From: Cyanobacteria bacterium SZAS LIN-3
GTDB lineage: Bacteria > Cyanobacteriota > Vampirovibrionia > Obscuribacterales > Obscuribacteraceae
Direction: 5' to 3'
Assembly: GCA_018266215.1 (NCBI GenBank)
Contig: JAFEAV010000072.1
Location: 1 to 33,839 of the forward strand
DNA length: 33,839 nucleotides
Positions 25,754-33,571 of this stretch are shown in pieces (position 1 is the stretch's first letter; each line of letters opens with the position of its first letter). Below the pieces are notes generated by a model. It was not told the origin of the DNA, searched no databases, and was given only the letters and a program-made list of their open reading frames with translations. A program made the translations under genes and the position numbers.

Positions 25754-27366
25754 CTGGTAGCTCCCGTTTCTGGAAAATGCAGATCCCTGGTCACGTCCTG
25801 CCAGTCAAAAGGATTGGCCGGATCGGCCGGACAATAGGAGGCGTCCTTGAGCAGCGGCAGACGAGCGTCAAAATACTGGTTGAGGACCAGACGGAAACTG
25901 TTGACAGGAGTAATGGCAGGATAGAGCCCCGCTTTCTTACCGGGCAAATAGTAGGCGTTGAATATGCGCATGCGCTCGTTAAACCAGTCCTGTTTACTCG
26001 TCGTGGAGTCTCTCATCCCCGGCCCATGATCCGACTGCACTATTATAACGGCCTCGCCCCGGCTCGCCGTATATACGGTGTTGACCCACTCAGCAACCTG
26101 TGTCTGGGTAAAATACCACTGCTTCCAGTACGCTTCGGGCGGATTCCAGTCCGGTATCAAATCCGGTGACAGACGCTGTCGACCGCCAAATTCGCTGAAC
26201 AAATAGGGCGTATGGGGCAGATCGGTGTGGATCAAAACAAACTTGGGCACACGCTTGCCCAGCCTTTCAGAACGTCGTTCTTCCTCTTCCAGCTGCTGCA
26301 GCAATTTACCGGGGGCCAGGCGCGTCTGACCCATGGCAATGGCCAGAAGGGGGCTGTACTGTTCAAGCCTGGACCAGGGCGTCAGATAGGCCAGGGCGCG
26401 ACTGAAATGATTGACGTAATTGTGTCTCATGATTTTGTCGGCCTGCGACATACTGTCCGTACCGAAGGCTCCGGAAGAAAGCAGGACAAATTTGTAACCG
26501 AGCGAATGCAAGAGTCTGAGCACCTGGCTGTCCTGCGCCAGACGCATAAAAACGCAGGGCGGCGGACCCTTGCCGTCCCGCACCAGACCATCGAGATACT
26601 GCATATTGAGCGATGATGCCAGTGAAAACTCGGTGCGATCATAGTTTGCAGCAGCGCGCTCGGCGATGTAAAAACCGTTGGCGCTTAAACTATCACTCAG
26701 TTTGCCCAGAGTCAGCCCACTGAGCGACAAAAGATCCACCATCGTAGCTGGTGGTGCGTAACCGTCCAGAACAAAATAGTAAATGTCCGGACAGCCCCTA
26801 GAACTATCCAGCTTCACCGAGGCAAAATCCCTGGCCATGGCCGATTTGAATTTCTCCACAAGAGCGCCCTGCTCCTGCTCATAGACAAACAGCCGGCCAC
26901 CGTTCACCAGCAAAAGTAGCGCCGAGACAATCGTCAGAGCAATGCAAACGCGCCGGTAGTCGATAGTCAGAGGCTCACCTTTGAAATTTCGCCACTTGCC
27001 CTGTAGAAAGGCAAAAACCAGCAAACCCTCCAGACCGGAAAAAAGCAGAACCAGCAGGAGCCCATCGATGTGATGAAAAAATAGCCCCAGTACAGCCTCC
27101 CAGAGGCGGAAACTGAAAGTAAAAACAATCAGCATGGTGGCGGCAATAGTGGCCTTAAAAAGATTGCCGAAGATGCGCTGAGCAATGAGACAGAGAACCA
27201 GGGCGAGCACTTCGACAAAAACAAGCGAAGGGATTACTTCCTCGGGCAGCACCTGATCACGCACAAAGTCGAGCAGCAGCAGAACCGGCAGGGCGGCCAT
27301 CAAAAATGGATGCAGGAGCTCCAGGGGGCCGGCCCGGCTTGTGCGCTCGGGCTTGTCGCCGGCCAA
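25750..27366 (-). CDS. Membrane-anchored sulfatase/alkaline-phosphatase-superfamily enzyme
   Basis: The 538-residue protein has about five membrane helices in residues 15-160 and an extracytoplasmic catalytic domain from ~190. That domain has PDIYYFVLDGYAPP (Asp201 as likely metal ligand), FVLIHTDLPHTPY (377-388) and IIVQSDHGPG (Asp446, His447), the alkaline-phosphatase-superfamily metal motifs. Relatives include lipoteichoic acid synthase and phosphoethanolamine transferases, which move phospho-groups onto envelope polymers. Here, between phosphonate genes, it may transfer or remove a phosphonate group (inference). The nucleophile is not assigned with confidence. The TTG start, 2 nt after the upstream stop with AGGG before it, is probable; an ATG at residue 23 is an alternative. 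Confidence 0.82.
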   Translation of the reverse strand: MAGDKPERTSRAGPLELLHPFLMAALPVLLLLDFVRDQVLPEEVIPSLVFVEVLALVLCLIAQRIFGNLFKATIAATMLIVFTFSFRLWEAVLGLFFHHIDGLLLVLLFSGLEGLLVFAFLQGKWRNFKGEPLTIDYRRVCIALTIVSALLLLVNGGRLFVYEQEQGALVEKFKSAMARDFASVKLDSSRGCPDIYYFVLDGYAPPATMVDLLSLSGLTLGKLSDSLSANGFYIAERAAANYDRTEFSLASSLNMQYLDGLVRDGKGPPPCVFMRLAQDSQVLRLLHSLGYKFVLLSSGAFGTDSMSQADKIMRHNYVNHFSRALAYLTPWSRLEQYSPLLAIAMGQTRLAPGKLLQQLEEEERRSERLGKRVPKFVLIHTDLPHTPYLFSEFGGRQRLSPDLIPDWNPPEAYWKQWYFTQTQVAEWVNTVYTASRGEAVIIVQSDHGPGMRDSTTSKQDWFNERMRIFNAYYLPGKKAGLYPAITPVNSFRLVLNQYFDARLPLLKDASYCPADPANPFDWQDVTRDLHFPETGATR

Positions 27367-27368
27367 AA

Positions 27369-28133
27369 CTAAACCCTGAAGCTGTATTCTTTGCCCGGCT
27401 CGCGCTCGAGGTCCGGCGGATAGCTGACCCGCTTGTCGGCGTAATATTGCAGTCGATGATCGCCTTCGGAGGCTTTGTTGAAGGTGAGGTAGAGATTGCG
27501 TCTCTGCTTATTTGTGAGATTGGGCGCCGAGCGGTGAGGCACAAAACAATCAAAAAATGCCACGTCACCGGGGGCCATTTCGTATTTGGTAAATTCAATG
27601 CCCGCCAGCTGTTCGCCGGTCAGGGGCTTCCAGTGCTCGCCGATGAGACCGCGTTTGTGATGACCCGGTGATAATTCCAGACAGCCGTTCTGGGCATTGC
27701 TGTCATCGATGGTCACCAGCACCGAAATAAAATACTGGCAGTAGTCATCCCAACCGGGCTGGATGTCCTGATGGGCCTCAAAACCGCCACCACCGGCCAT
27801 TTTAAAATTGATTTTTTCCTTGAACAGAATGGCCTTTTCACCGAGAAGTTCAGAAACCCGGCCGATCATTTTTTCTTCGTAGACAAGATTTCTCAGGTCA
27901 TCCTGATATTCGACAAATTTTTCAATGCGGGACAAAATACGCTTGCCCGGCTCCAGCAGGCTGTCTTCGAAGTAAGACATTTGCTTGCCCGTTTCCTGGG
28001 TGCGCTCCACCAGTTGATCAATGGCGGCGGACAATCTGGTAATGGCAGCGGCATCGTACATCTGCCGCACGACCACAAAGCCGTCGCGCTCAAATTCGTT
28101 TAATTGTTCAGCGGTCAATAGTTTTGCAGTCAT
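27369..28133 (-). CDS. Phytanoyl-CoA dioxygenase (PhyH) family oxygenase
   Basis: The 254-residue protein is a non-haem Fe(II)/2-oxoglutarate oxygenase of the PhyH group. The iron ligands are HQD (His121, Asp123) and the distal histidine in CFVPHRSAPN (His200). An arginine about 11 residues later (QRRN) would bind 2-oxoglutarate. The N-terminal YDAAAITRLSAAID and DGFVVVR elements are typical. PhyH enzymes include PhnY-type oxygenases that hydroxylate 2-aminoethylphosphonate at C1. Given its place between murF (ATGA overlap) and the phosphonate genes, hydroxylation of the made phosphonate is the best guess, but the substrate is not proven. Confidence 0.87.
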   Translation of the reverse strand: MTAKLLTAEQLNEFERDGFVVVRQMYDAAAITRLSAAIDQLVERTQETGKQMSYFEDSLLEPGKRILSRIEKFVEYQDDLRNLVYEEKMIGRVSELLGEKAILFKEKINFKMAGGGGFEAHQDIQPGWDDYCQYFISVLVTIDDSNAQNGCLELSPGHHKRGLIGEHWKPLTGEQLAGIEFTKYEMAPGDVAFFDCFVPHRSAPNLTNKQRRNLYLTFNKASEGDHRLQYYADKRVSYPPDLEREPGKEYSFRV

Positions 28134-29530
28134 TCTAGTAGCGCTCCGACCAGTTCATACAATTTTGTACCGTGGGATCCTTTAACCATGACGCAGCAAT
28201 CTTTTTGCATCAACTGCCGCAGTTTCGCCTGAGCCTCTTCTCTGTCCTTGAGAGGCAGTATCTCAAAAGCCGCACCACTGGCCCCTGAAGCGATAAGACC
28301 GGCCTGACTGCCCACCGTCATCAACATGCTGATCGGCTTATCCTTGAGCCATTGCCCGAGCTCCTCATGCAGGCGATCACTAAAATCCCCAAGCTCGAGC
28401 ATCTCACCCAGGACGACAATTTTTGAGGGCTGGGGAAAGGCTTCACCACTGCATATAGCCTCAACCGCACAACGCACAGAATCAGGATTGCTGTTATACG
28501 ACTCGTCCACCAGCAGCGCACCGGATCTGGTACCAACGGCATTGCCGCGACCTTCCACCGCCCGCCAGGTAGAAAGACCAGCCGCCACCTCGGCCGGGCT
28601 CAAACCGGCGCTGAGACCGGCCTGTACGGCGCACCAGGCATCTTGCAACAGAAATGTACCGTGGGCATAAACGGTGTATTGATTCTGAGAATGCTCCGGA
28701 CCAAAAACAAAAGTTTCGCTCTGGGCGTCGGCGGAGACTATCTTAAAAGTATCAGCGGGAAAAATATGGGTCTTACCAGTAAAGACAGCGGCGGCGCGCT
28801 CCACCAGCAGGGCCTCGGCTTGCCCGAGTATAGCCTCGCTACCGGGATTGGCGGGATTTAGATGCTCAAGCAATTCGCACTTTGCCCGGGCAATATTTTC
28901 ACGCGAGCCGAGCAACTCGATGTGCGCCACACCGACACAAGTAATGATGCCGATATCGGGTCTGCCGCAAGCGGCCAGCTCAGCAATCTGCCCCAGGCCG
29001 CGCATGCCCATCTCCAGAATCAGTATCTGGGTGTCCTCGGGCATGGCCAGAATCGTCTTGGGCACACCGATTTCGTTATTTTCATTCTGGGCCGACTTAA
29101 AAAATCGCCGCCCCGAAAAAACAGCGGCGCACATTTCTTTGGTCGTGGTCTTGCCCGAAGAACCGGTGACGGCGACAACAGTTGGATTGACCCGCAGCCT
29201 GTAGGACGTGGCCAGATTTTGATAGGCCCGCAGCGTATCCGGCACAATCAGCAAAAAGCACTGACGGTCGCCCAGAGACTCCAGCACCGAAGCCTCCGCC
29301 GACTGGTTGATGATGGCCCCCGGTGCTCCGGCATCGATGGCGGCGGCGACAAAGGAATGCCCGTCGAAACGCTCGCCCTTGAACGCCAGATAAACAGTCT
29401 TATCGCAAGCCTGGCGCGAGTCGGTGCAGACCGTAAGAGGAGGGCCGCTCAAAGCACCTGCGAGCTTGGTACTGGGCTCAGACTGGGCCAGGACAGAGTG
29501 CAGTTGCTCCGGAGAAAATGTCGCAGTCAT
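28130..29530 (-). CDS. murF: UDP-N-acetylmuramoyl-tripeptide--D-alanyl-D-alanine ligase
   Basis: The 466-residue Mur ligase adds D-Ala-D-Ala to the UDP-MurNAc-tripeptide in the cytoplasm. The ATP loop is VTGSSGKTTTKEM (residues 121-133). Family-specific segments are NENNEIGVPKT, EMGMRGLGQIAELA, LVDESYNSNPDSV and VLGEMLELGDFSD. These identify MurF rather than MurC, D or E. An N-terminal uridine-binding domain (TVCTDSRQACDKTVYLAFKG) is present. The gene is usually in the division/cell-wall cluster; here it lies 21 bp after a repeat-protein gene and overlaps the PhyH gene by 4 nt. I cannot tell whether it is the only murF in the genome. Confidence 0.94.
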   Translation of the reverse strand: MTATFSPEQLHSVLAQSEPSTKLAGALSGPPLTVCTDSRQACDKTVYLAFKGERFDGHSFVAAAIDAGAPGAIINQSAEASVLESLGDRQCFLLIVPDTLRAYQNLATSYRLRVNPTVVAVTGSSGKTTTKEMCAAVFSGRRFFKSAQNENNEIGVPKTILAMPEDTQILILEMGMRGLGQIAELAACGRPDIGIITCVGVAHIELLGSRENIARAKCELLEHLNPANPGSEAILGQAEALLVERAAAVFTGKTHIFPADTFKIVSADAQSETFVFGPEHSQNQYTVYAHGTFLLQDAWCAVQAGLSAGLSPAEVAAGLSTWRAVEGRGNAVGTRSGALLVDESYNSNPDSVRCAVEAICSGEAFPQPSKIVVLGEMLELGDFSDRLHEELGQWLKDKPISMLMTVGSQAGLIASGASGAAFEILPLKDREEAQAKLRQLMQKDCCVMVKGSHGTKLYELVGALLE

Positions 29531-29551
29531 CGCCTTCCCATCGTGGGCATG

Positions 29552-30856
29552 TCAGTCTTTTTTGTTTACTTTTGACCAGAGATTGCCGAGGAAGCCGCCG
29601 CCTTTTTTGCCGCGATCCCCCGCCTCGTCCACCGCCGGCGCGGTGCTCGCTGTGGGCACCTCGGGCGGCAGGTCCTTCAAAACTTCATGAAACTCAGCGC
29701 CGGTGCTCTTGCACATCTTGAGCGCGGTGGCGCACTGACTCTGCTTGAGCATGCCCTCGACCACCAGTCCCTGGCCCTGGAGAGCGGCCTGGATGAGCTT
29801 CTTGCTGACCATTTCTTTTGTCAAAATCACTTCGGCAATGGAGACGTTGAGCTGGCGGCCAAGGTTTTGCGCACGATTGAAATCGTCGCCGGTCAAAACG
29901 CCCGACTGCATCAGCAGCTCCAGCACGGTGTTGACCTTCTCCACTTCTTCCTGGCGCGATGAACGCTCCTGCATAATGTCGTCGATGGTCAGGCCTCGGG
30001 AATGGGCCTGACGCAGGATATCTGCGGCCTGCAGGCCACTTATCTGCCCGTCGTTAACCATTTCCTGCAGACGCAGACTTTCATCCACCACAGCTGCTGG
30101 AATCATGCCTGACTGCACCAGGACCTCGCCGATTTTTTGATTTTCGGCCAGACCGATTTCAATGGCCGAAATCTTGTCACCCTCGGTGACAATCCCGGCC
30201 TGGGTGAGCAGATCACCAAATTTGATATTGTCGCGACCGACCGGGCGGAAGGCCCCTGTATCGAATAGCGATTGCTCCAGACTGGTCTGTTTTTTAGAGA
30301 CATTTTTCAGACTGTTGACGGCCTGCTCCAGCGAAATTTTGCCGTCGCGGATAAGCACCTGCGCCGTAAGAGCCGACTGCAAAAGAGTGGAGGTGAGGGC
30401 CCGGTTGAGGACCAGACAGCGGCCCAGGGGCAAATTATTTTCTTTACTCTGCCAGATGGCCTGCTCAAGGATGGAACGATCAACCAGTCCGGAGGCGACA
30501 AGCAACTCGCCCAGCTCACCGGCATTATGCTCGCCTATGACCTCGGGCGGAGTCCAGCCCAGACGGTGGAAAGCGTCATCCAGCGGGATTTTAGCCTTGA
30601 CGCAGACATTTATGGCTTTGACACCAAATTCGTTGGTGATGGCGCCTTCGCGGATCAGAGCCTGGACAGTAATGGCGGCGTCCAAGTCGCGCTCGGAAAG
30701 CTCGCCGATACTCATAAGCACACGACCAAGCGGTGTCTGCGAATTTTTGGAGACTTTCAAAGCCTCCAGCAGCACTTCCTGGCGGATGACATTTGCCGCC
30801 ACCAGCAGCTCACCTATTCGTTTTGGTTGTCCTTGACGTCTACCGGTTATTTCCAT
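29552..30856 (-). CDS. Four-repeat helical protein related to GspE/PilB N-terminal domains
   Basis: The 434-residue protein is built from four degenerate ~90-100-residue units starting near residues 13, 113, 212 and 319. Each opens with a GELLVASGLVDRSILEQAI-like helix pair. A second pair follows (PLGRVLMSIGELSERDLDAA), and in the first three a (Q)xLIRDGKI-like turn. The pattern matches the N-terminal helical domain of type II secretion and type IV pilus ATPases, without any ATPase. A Lys/Gly-rich tail, GKKGGGFLGNLWSKVNKKD, closes it. There is no signal peptide. It is probably a protein-interaction scaffold. It leads the leftward run into murF (21 bp gap). Confidence 0.78.
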   Translation of the reverse strand: MEITGRRQGQPKRIGELLVAANVIRQEVLLEALKVSKNSQTPLGRVLMSIGELSERDLDAAITVQALIREGAITNEFGVKAINVCVKAKIPLDDAFHRLGWTPPEVIGEHNAGELGELLVASGLVDRSILEQAIWQSKENNLPLGRCLVLNRALTSTLLQSALTAQVLIRDGKISLEQAVNSLKNVSKKQTSLEQSLFDTGAFRPVGRDNIKFGDLLTQAGIVTEGDKISAIEIGLAENQKIGEVLVQSGMIPAAVVDESLRLQEMVNDGQISGLQAADILRQAHSRGLTIDDIMQERSSRQEEVEKVNTVLELLMQSGVLTGDDFNRAQNLGRQLNVSIAEVILTKEMVSKKLIQAALQGQGLVVEGMLKQSQCATALKMCKSTGAEFHEVLKDLPPEVPTASTAPAVDEAGDRGKKGGGFLGNLWSKVNKKD

Positions 30857-31185
30857 TGCTACTCAGACAAAATTTCTAGAAAAATCTAGACAGTACCCCC
30901 ATGCAGCATCGTGCAACTTACACGCACTGTCGCCGCGCAACGCCTTGCGCAGAGAAAAGCATCGAGCTCCCATATGACTAGTCTAGCAAGACATACCCAT
31001 TCGTAAGGGGTTTCAGGCTATTTTTTGCGCGTAACTCTAACAATTATCGCCTCTAAATGACAATAGACAAACACCCGCCCCACTTAAGGGGCCAGGTGCA
31101 TGTCCTAAGCCAAGTTTTGTTTATCTAGGTCACGGTGGAAAAATGCACTACATTTATCCACTTTTAGATCAGCAGGATACCGGGT
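30857..31185. other. Intergenic region between the repeat-protein gene and the exported paralogue array
   Basis: No gene is seen in these 329 bp. Just upstream of the repeat-protein start lies TCTAGAAAAATCTAGA (30875-30890), two copies of the palindrome TCTAGA. A short GC-rich stem-loop GCCCC-ACTTAA-GGGGC (31077-31092) lies about 95 bp past the end of the leftward array. It lacks a clear T tract, so a terminator function is doubtful. Confidence 0.5.
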
Positions 31186-31635
31186 TTAGTAGTTGTCGTC
31201 GTAAGGAACAACGAAACCCTTGCCCTGGAAAATCATGCTGTGGCTGCCGGAGTGAGGGCTGGGGTAGCCGATAAATCCGTGCTTGATGCCATAGCCGGCG
31301 CCATGGAGAAGACCATAGGTGCCGCCGCCAACCAGACCGACAGGACCACCGACGATGCCGCCGGCGACCATTTCATAAACGCCATCTTCCTTACCGAGGT
31401 TGCGAGCAACCATTTTGGTTCCGCCGATAGCACCTTTGATGCCATCAGAGAAAGCAGCGGTAGGAACGTCCCAAGCAGTGGTAACAGCCATTGAGACGAG
31501 TCTCACCGGGAAATACCACATTTCGTAGACTACCCGAGCCGATTCCGGACGCTCAGGATAGGCCATGCTAGGAGCAGCGAAACTCGCAACGAGTCCAGCG
31601 GCAGCCAGCAAGCCTGATAGAAATTTCTTTTGCAT
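31186..31635 (-). CDS. Exported glycine-rich paralogue, array member 4 (most divergent)
   Basis: The 149-residue product has a signal peptide (MQKKFLSGLLAAAGLVASFA, cleavage after SMA). The mature protein contains YFPVRLV near its start, as in array member 1. The family C-terminal region, EDGVYEMVAGGIVGGPVGLV then GGGTYGLLHGAGYGIKHG, keeps the GxYG and HGxxxG spacing. Its tail (YPSPHSGSHSMIFQGKGF then VVPYDDNY) replaces the PFS-acidic ending of the others. ATG 31635 follows GGTGAGGATA. The Gly-zipper-like helices suggest membrane association or oligomerisation (inference). It is the last gene of the four on this strand. Confidence 0.78.
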   Translation of the reverse strand: MQKKFLSGLLAAAGLVASFAAPSMAYPERPESARVVYEMWYFPVRLVSMAVTTAWDVPTAAFSDGIKGAIGGTKMVARNLGKEDGVYEMVAGGIVGGPVGLVGGGTYGLLHGAGYGIKHGFIGYPSPHSGSHSMIFQGKGFVVPYDDNY

Positions 31636-31679
31636 TATCCTCACCATCTTCTTACTGGGAAATACCCGAAGTCAAACTC

Positions 31680-32084
31680 TTACTTCTCTTCCATGGTTAT
31701 GAAAGACCAACGGCTGAAAGGATGTTCCCAGCCCTTTTTCCAACCGTGCCAGAAGCCCTTGTGAACGCCGTAGGCGCCGCCAACTACTAAACCTGTTGCT
31801 CCACCGATCGGAACCGCTGCAACGCGTTGGCCCCAACCTTTTTCATCGCCGAACTTACCGGCGACATGGTTTTCACCCTTGAGGAAACCATGGTAGCTGT
31901 GGTGAATGGGGCCGCTTACGACACCACTGAAAACACCACCACTAACCGCGCCAACCGTGCGGAAGGGCGCTTGAAGTACCCAATTGACGGGCTTAGCTTC
32001 GTAGTCCAGGGCCATCGCCGGAGCAACAGCCGAGACAAGGAGAGCTGCCGACAACAGGACTTGACCTAGTATTTTATTTGTCAT
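31680..32084 (-). CDS. Exported glycine-rich paralogue, array member 3
   Basis: The 134-residue product has a signal peptide (ILGQVLLSAALLVSAVAPAMA, cleavage before LDYEA). The mature part has APFRTVGAVSGGVFSGVVSG, then GKFGDEKGWGQRVAAVPIGG. The family signature GGAYGVHKGFWHGWKKGWEH is followed by PFSRWSFITMEEK. ATG 32084 has GGTGGG 4 nt upstream and is preferred to a GTG three codons earlier. It shares KFGDEKG(W/F)GQ with its upstream neighbour, so these two are the closest pair in the array. No known family or catalytic residue is recognised. Confidence 0.8.
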   Translation of the reverse strand: MTNKILGQVLLSAALLVSAVAPAMALDYEAKPVNWVLQAPFRTVGAVSGGVFSGVVSGPIHHSYHGFLKGENHVAGKFGDEKGWGQRVAAVPIGGATGLVVGGAYGVHKGFWHGWKKGWEHPFSRWSFITMEEK

Positions 32085-32156
32085 TTTTCCCACCGTTTCT
32101 AATGTAGTGTGCCCGACATCACTTGGCTCGGATGCCGGGCAGTACCTTACTTATTC

Positions 32157-32537
32157 TTACTTCTCTTCAGTTACGAGATAAGACTCAGTGCTGAAGGGCT
32201 TTTCCCAACCGGTTTTGTAACCGTGGACCATGCCGTTAACTGCGCCGTAGGGAACGCCCCAGACCATACCAACGGGCCAGCCGATTACGAAGCCAGCGAC
32301 GTTCTGGCCGAAGCCTTTTTCATCGCCGAACTTTTCAGCCAGATAACGCTGGGTGCGGTGAGGACAACGCCAGAGAGAATCAACGATGATTCCTTCCGGA
32401 GTATCTACTATTGTGGCTGTGAGGGAACCGAAGAAGCTTGCGACGCTTCCCAGAGGACCATCAGCTGCCATCGAGGGCAATACAGCGCCGAGGCTCATAA
32501 CCCCTGCTGCAATCAATGCTAAAGCTTTGTTTTTCAT
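32157..32537 (-). CDS. Exported glycine-rich paralogue, array member 2
   Basis: The 126-residue product has a signal peptide (KALALIAAGVMSLGAVLPSM, cleavage before ADGPLG). The mature chain includes LAEKFGDEKGFGQNVAGFVI, then PYGAVNGMVHGYKTGWEKPF, and ends STESYLVTEEK. A single cysteine lies in DSLWRCPHRTQ. GGAAGG precedes the ATG. The two-part layout matches the other three: a variable first half and a conserved Gly-rich second half ending in an acidic tail. Function is unknown. Confidence 0.8.
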   Translation of the reverse strand: MKNKALALIAAGVMSLGAVLPSMAADGPLGSVASFFGSLTATIVDTPEGIIVDSLWRCPHRTQRYLAEKFGDEKGFGQNVAGFVIGWPVGMVWGVPYGAVNGMVHGYKTGWEKPFSTESYLVTEEK

Positions 32538-32653
32538 ATACCTTCCACCTGGACTTGGAGGATGGTTCCAACGGAACCATCCCCTTCGATTCCAACACTA
32601 CTTATTTTTTTCGTCTCTCACTTGATCGACTTCAAATCTTTCCTAGTTACTAA

Positions 32654-33040
32654 CTAATCTTCTTTGAAGGTGAAAGCATCTTTACTGAACGGTTTTTCGA
32701 AACCGGTCTTCATACCGTGCCAGCCACCATCAAAAAGACCGTAGGCGCTACCGCCGACGATACCAAACGGAGCAGCGAACACACCTGGCCACCAGGCGTA
32801 AGGACCATCTTGTTTGGAGACCTTTTCAGCCAACCATTGTGTGGATTTGATAGCGCCACGGTTGCCATCTCTGACGGCTCCCAGGGGCATACCAACTACT
32901 GTACCTACAGTCGAGCCAACAACTCTGACGGGAAACAGGCAAACTGTCTTAAATGTGTCGTCATCCGCATACGAAGGAGCGACCATTGTGCCAACCAGAG
33001 CCGAGGCTAGTATGAAAGAGGACGCTATTTTTTTCAGCAT
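32654..33040 (-). CDS. Exported glycine-rich paralogue, array member 1
   Basis: The 128-residue product has a signal peptide (KKIASSFILASALVGTMVAP, cleavage after SYA before DDD). It has LFPVRVVGSTVGTVVGMPLG, LAEKVSKQDGPYAWWPG, and the family signature GSAYGLFDGGWHGMKTGFEK, ending PFSKDAFTFKED. ATG 33040 is chosen because GGAG lies 6 nt upstream; an ATG four codons earlier is less likely. It is first in the leftward array. The upstream spacer contains AATCATT-TCTAG-AATGATT (33076-33094), a possible operator. Confidence 0.8.
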   Translation of the reverse strand: MLKKIASSFILASALVGTMVAPSYADDDTFKTVCLFPVRVVGSTVGTVVGMPLGAVRDGNRGAIKSTQWLAEKVSKQDGPYAWWPGVFAAPFGIVGGSAYGLFDGGWHGMKTGFEKPFSKDAFTFKED

Positions 33041-33571
33041 GCAAATCTCCATCTCTTAGCAATCGTATTTGAGGAAATCATTTCTAGAATGATTCGACCC
33101 ATTCCTGAACCAACACGGCTCAGAACCACTGACCATTTTACTGAAATATTCCGGAAGGTCCATATTTAATGCCTCTGAAATTTGGGGCACGTCCAGGCAA
33201 AGACCGCAATAGTCAGTATCTCGGGCTATAAATACTCTTGTAAAAAGTTTGTTGGAAGAAACCGGCTTATCAAGCGGTATATCAATGATGAGCCCCTATT
33301 TACCCCTTGTTAAATATGCCAATAATCAAGTGCTTAGCGGTTTTCCGAACATTGAATGGCACCACATACGATTCCAAGGGGAGCTTTTATTATCTGTCGT
33401 CTCTTTAGATCCCTCGGGCACTTTCCCTGGTGGCCCATCGTCAAACAAAAACTTTTTCGGTCGTCCTCAGGCTTCAAAATCGACTGGCGGACGCAAAAAA
33501 ATAGAGCCACTACTTCTAGTGGCTCAGAAAATTTTATTGACCGACAATCGCTCTCTTAAATCGCTCGAGGC
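33041..33571. other. Intergenic region upstream of the exported paralogue array
   Basis: No convincing gene is seen. The spacer contains an inverted repeat AATCATT/AATGATT around TCTAG (33076-33094), about 36 bp upstream of the array's first start codon, and the terminator of the gene to the right (33495-33525). A rightward open frame at 33249-33683 begins with TTG and runs antisense into the glycosyltransferase gene, so it is not called. Confidence 0.5.
33495..33525 (-). terminator. Strong intrinsic terminator of the partial glycosyltransferase gene
   Basis: Read leftward, GAGCCACTA (33525-33517) pairs perfectly with TAGTGGCTC (33512-33504) around a GAAG loop, followed by TA and seven Ts (33501-33495). 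It lies about 47 bp past the stop at 33572. Confidence 0.9.

Noticed and set aside
28862..29575. 237-residue rightward open frame
   Set aside because: Antisense to murF; low-complexity, no domain.
30162..30836. 224-residue rightward open frame
   Set aside because: Antisense to the four-repeat protein; Ser/Arg-rich composition typical of a shadow frame.
31077..31092. Terminator after the exported paralogue array
   Set aside because: The 5-bp GC stem is followed by GGGTGTTTGTC rather than a T tract, so it is noted only within the spacer.
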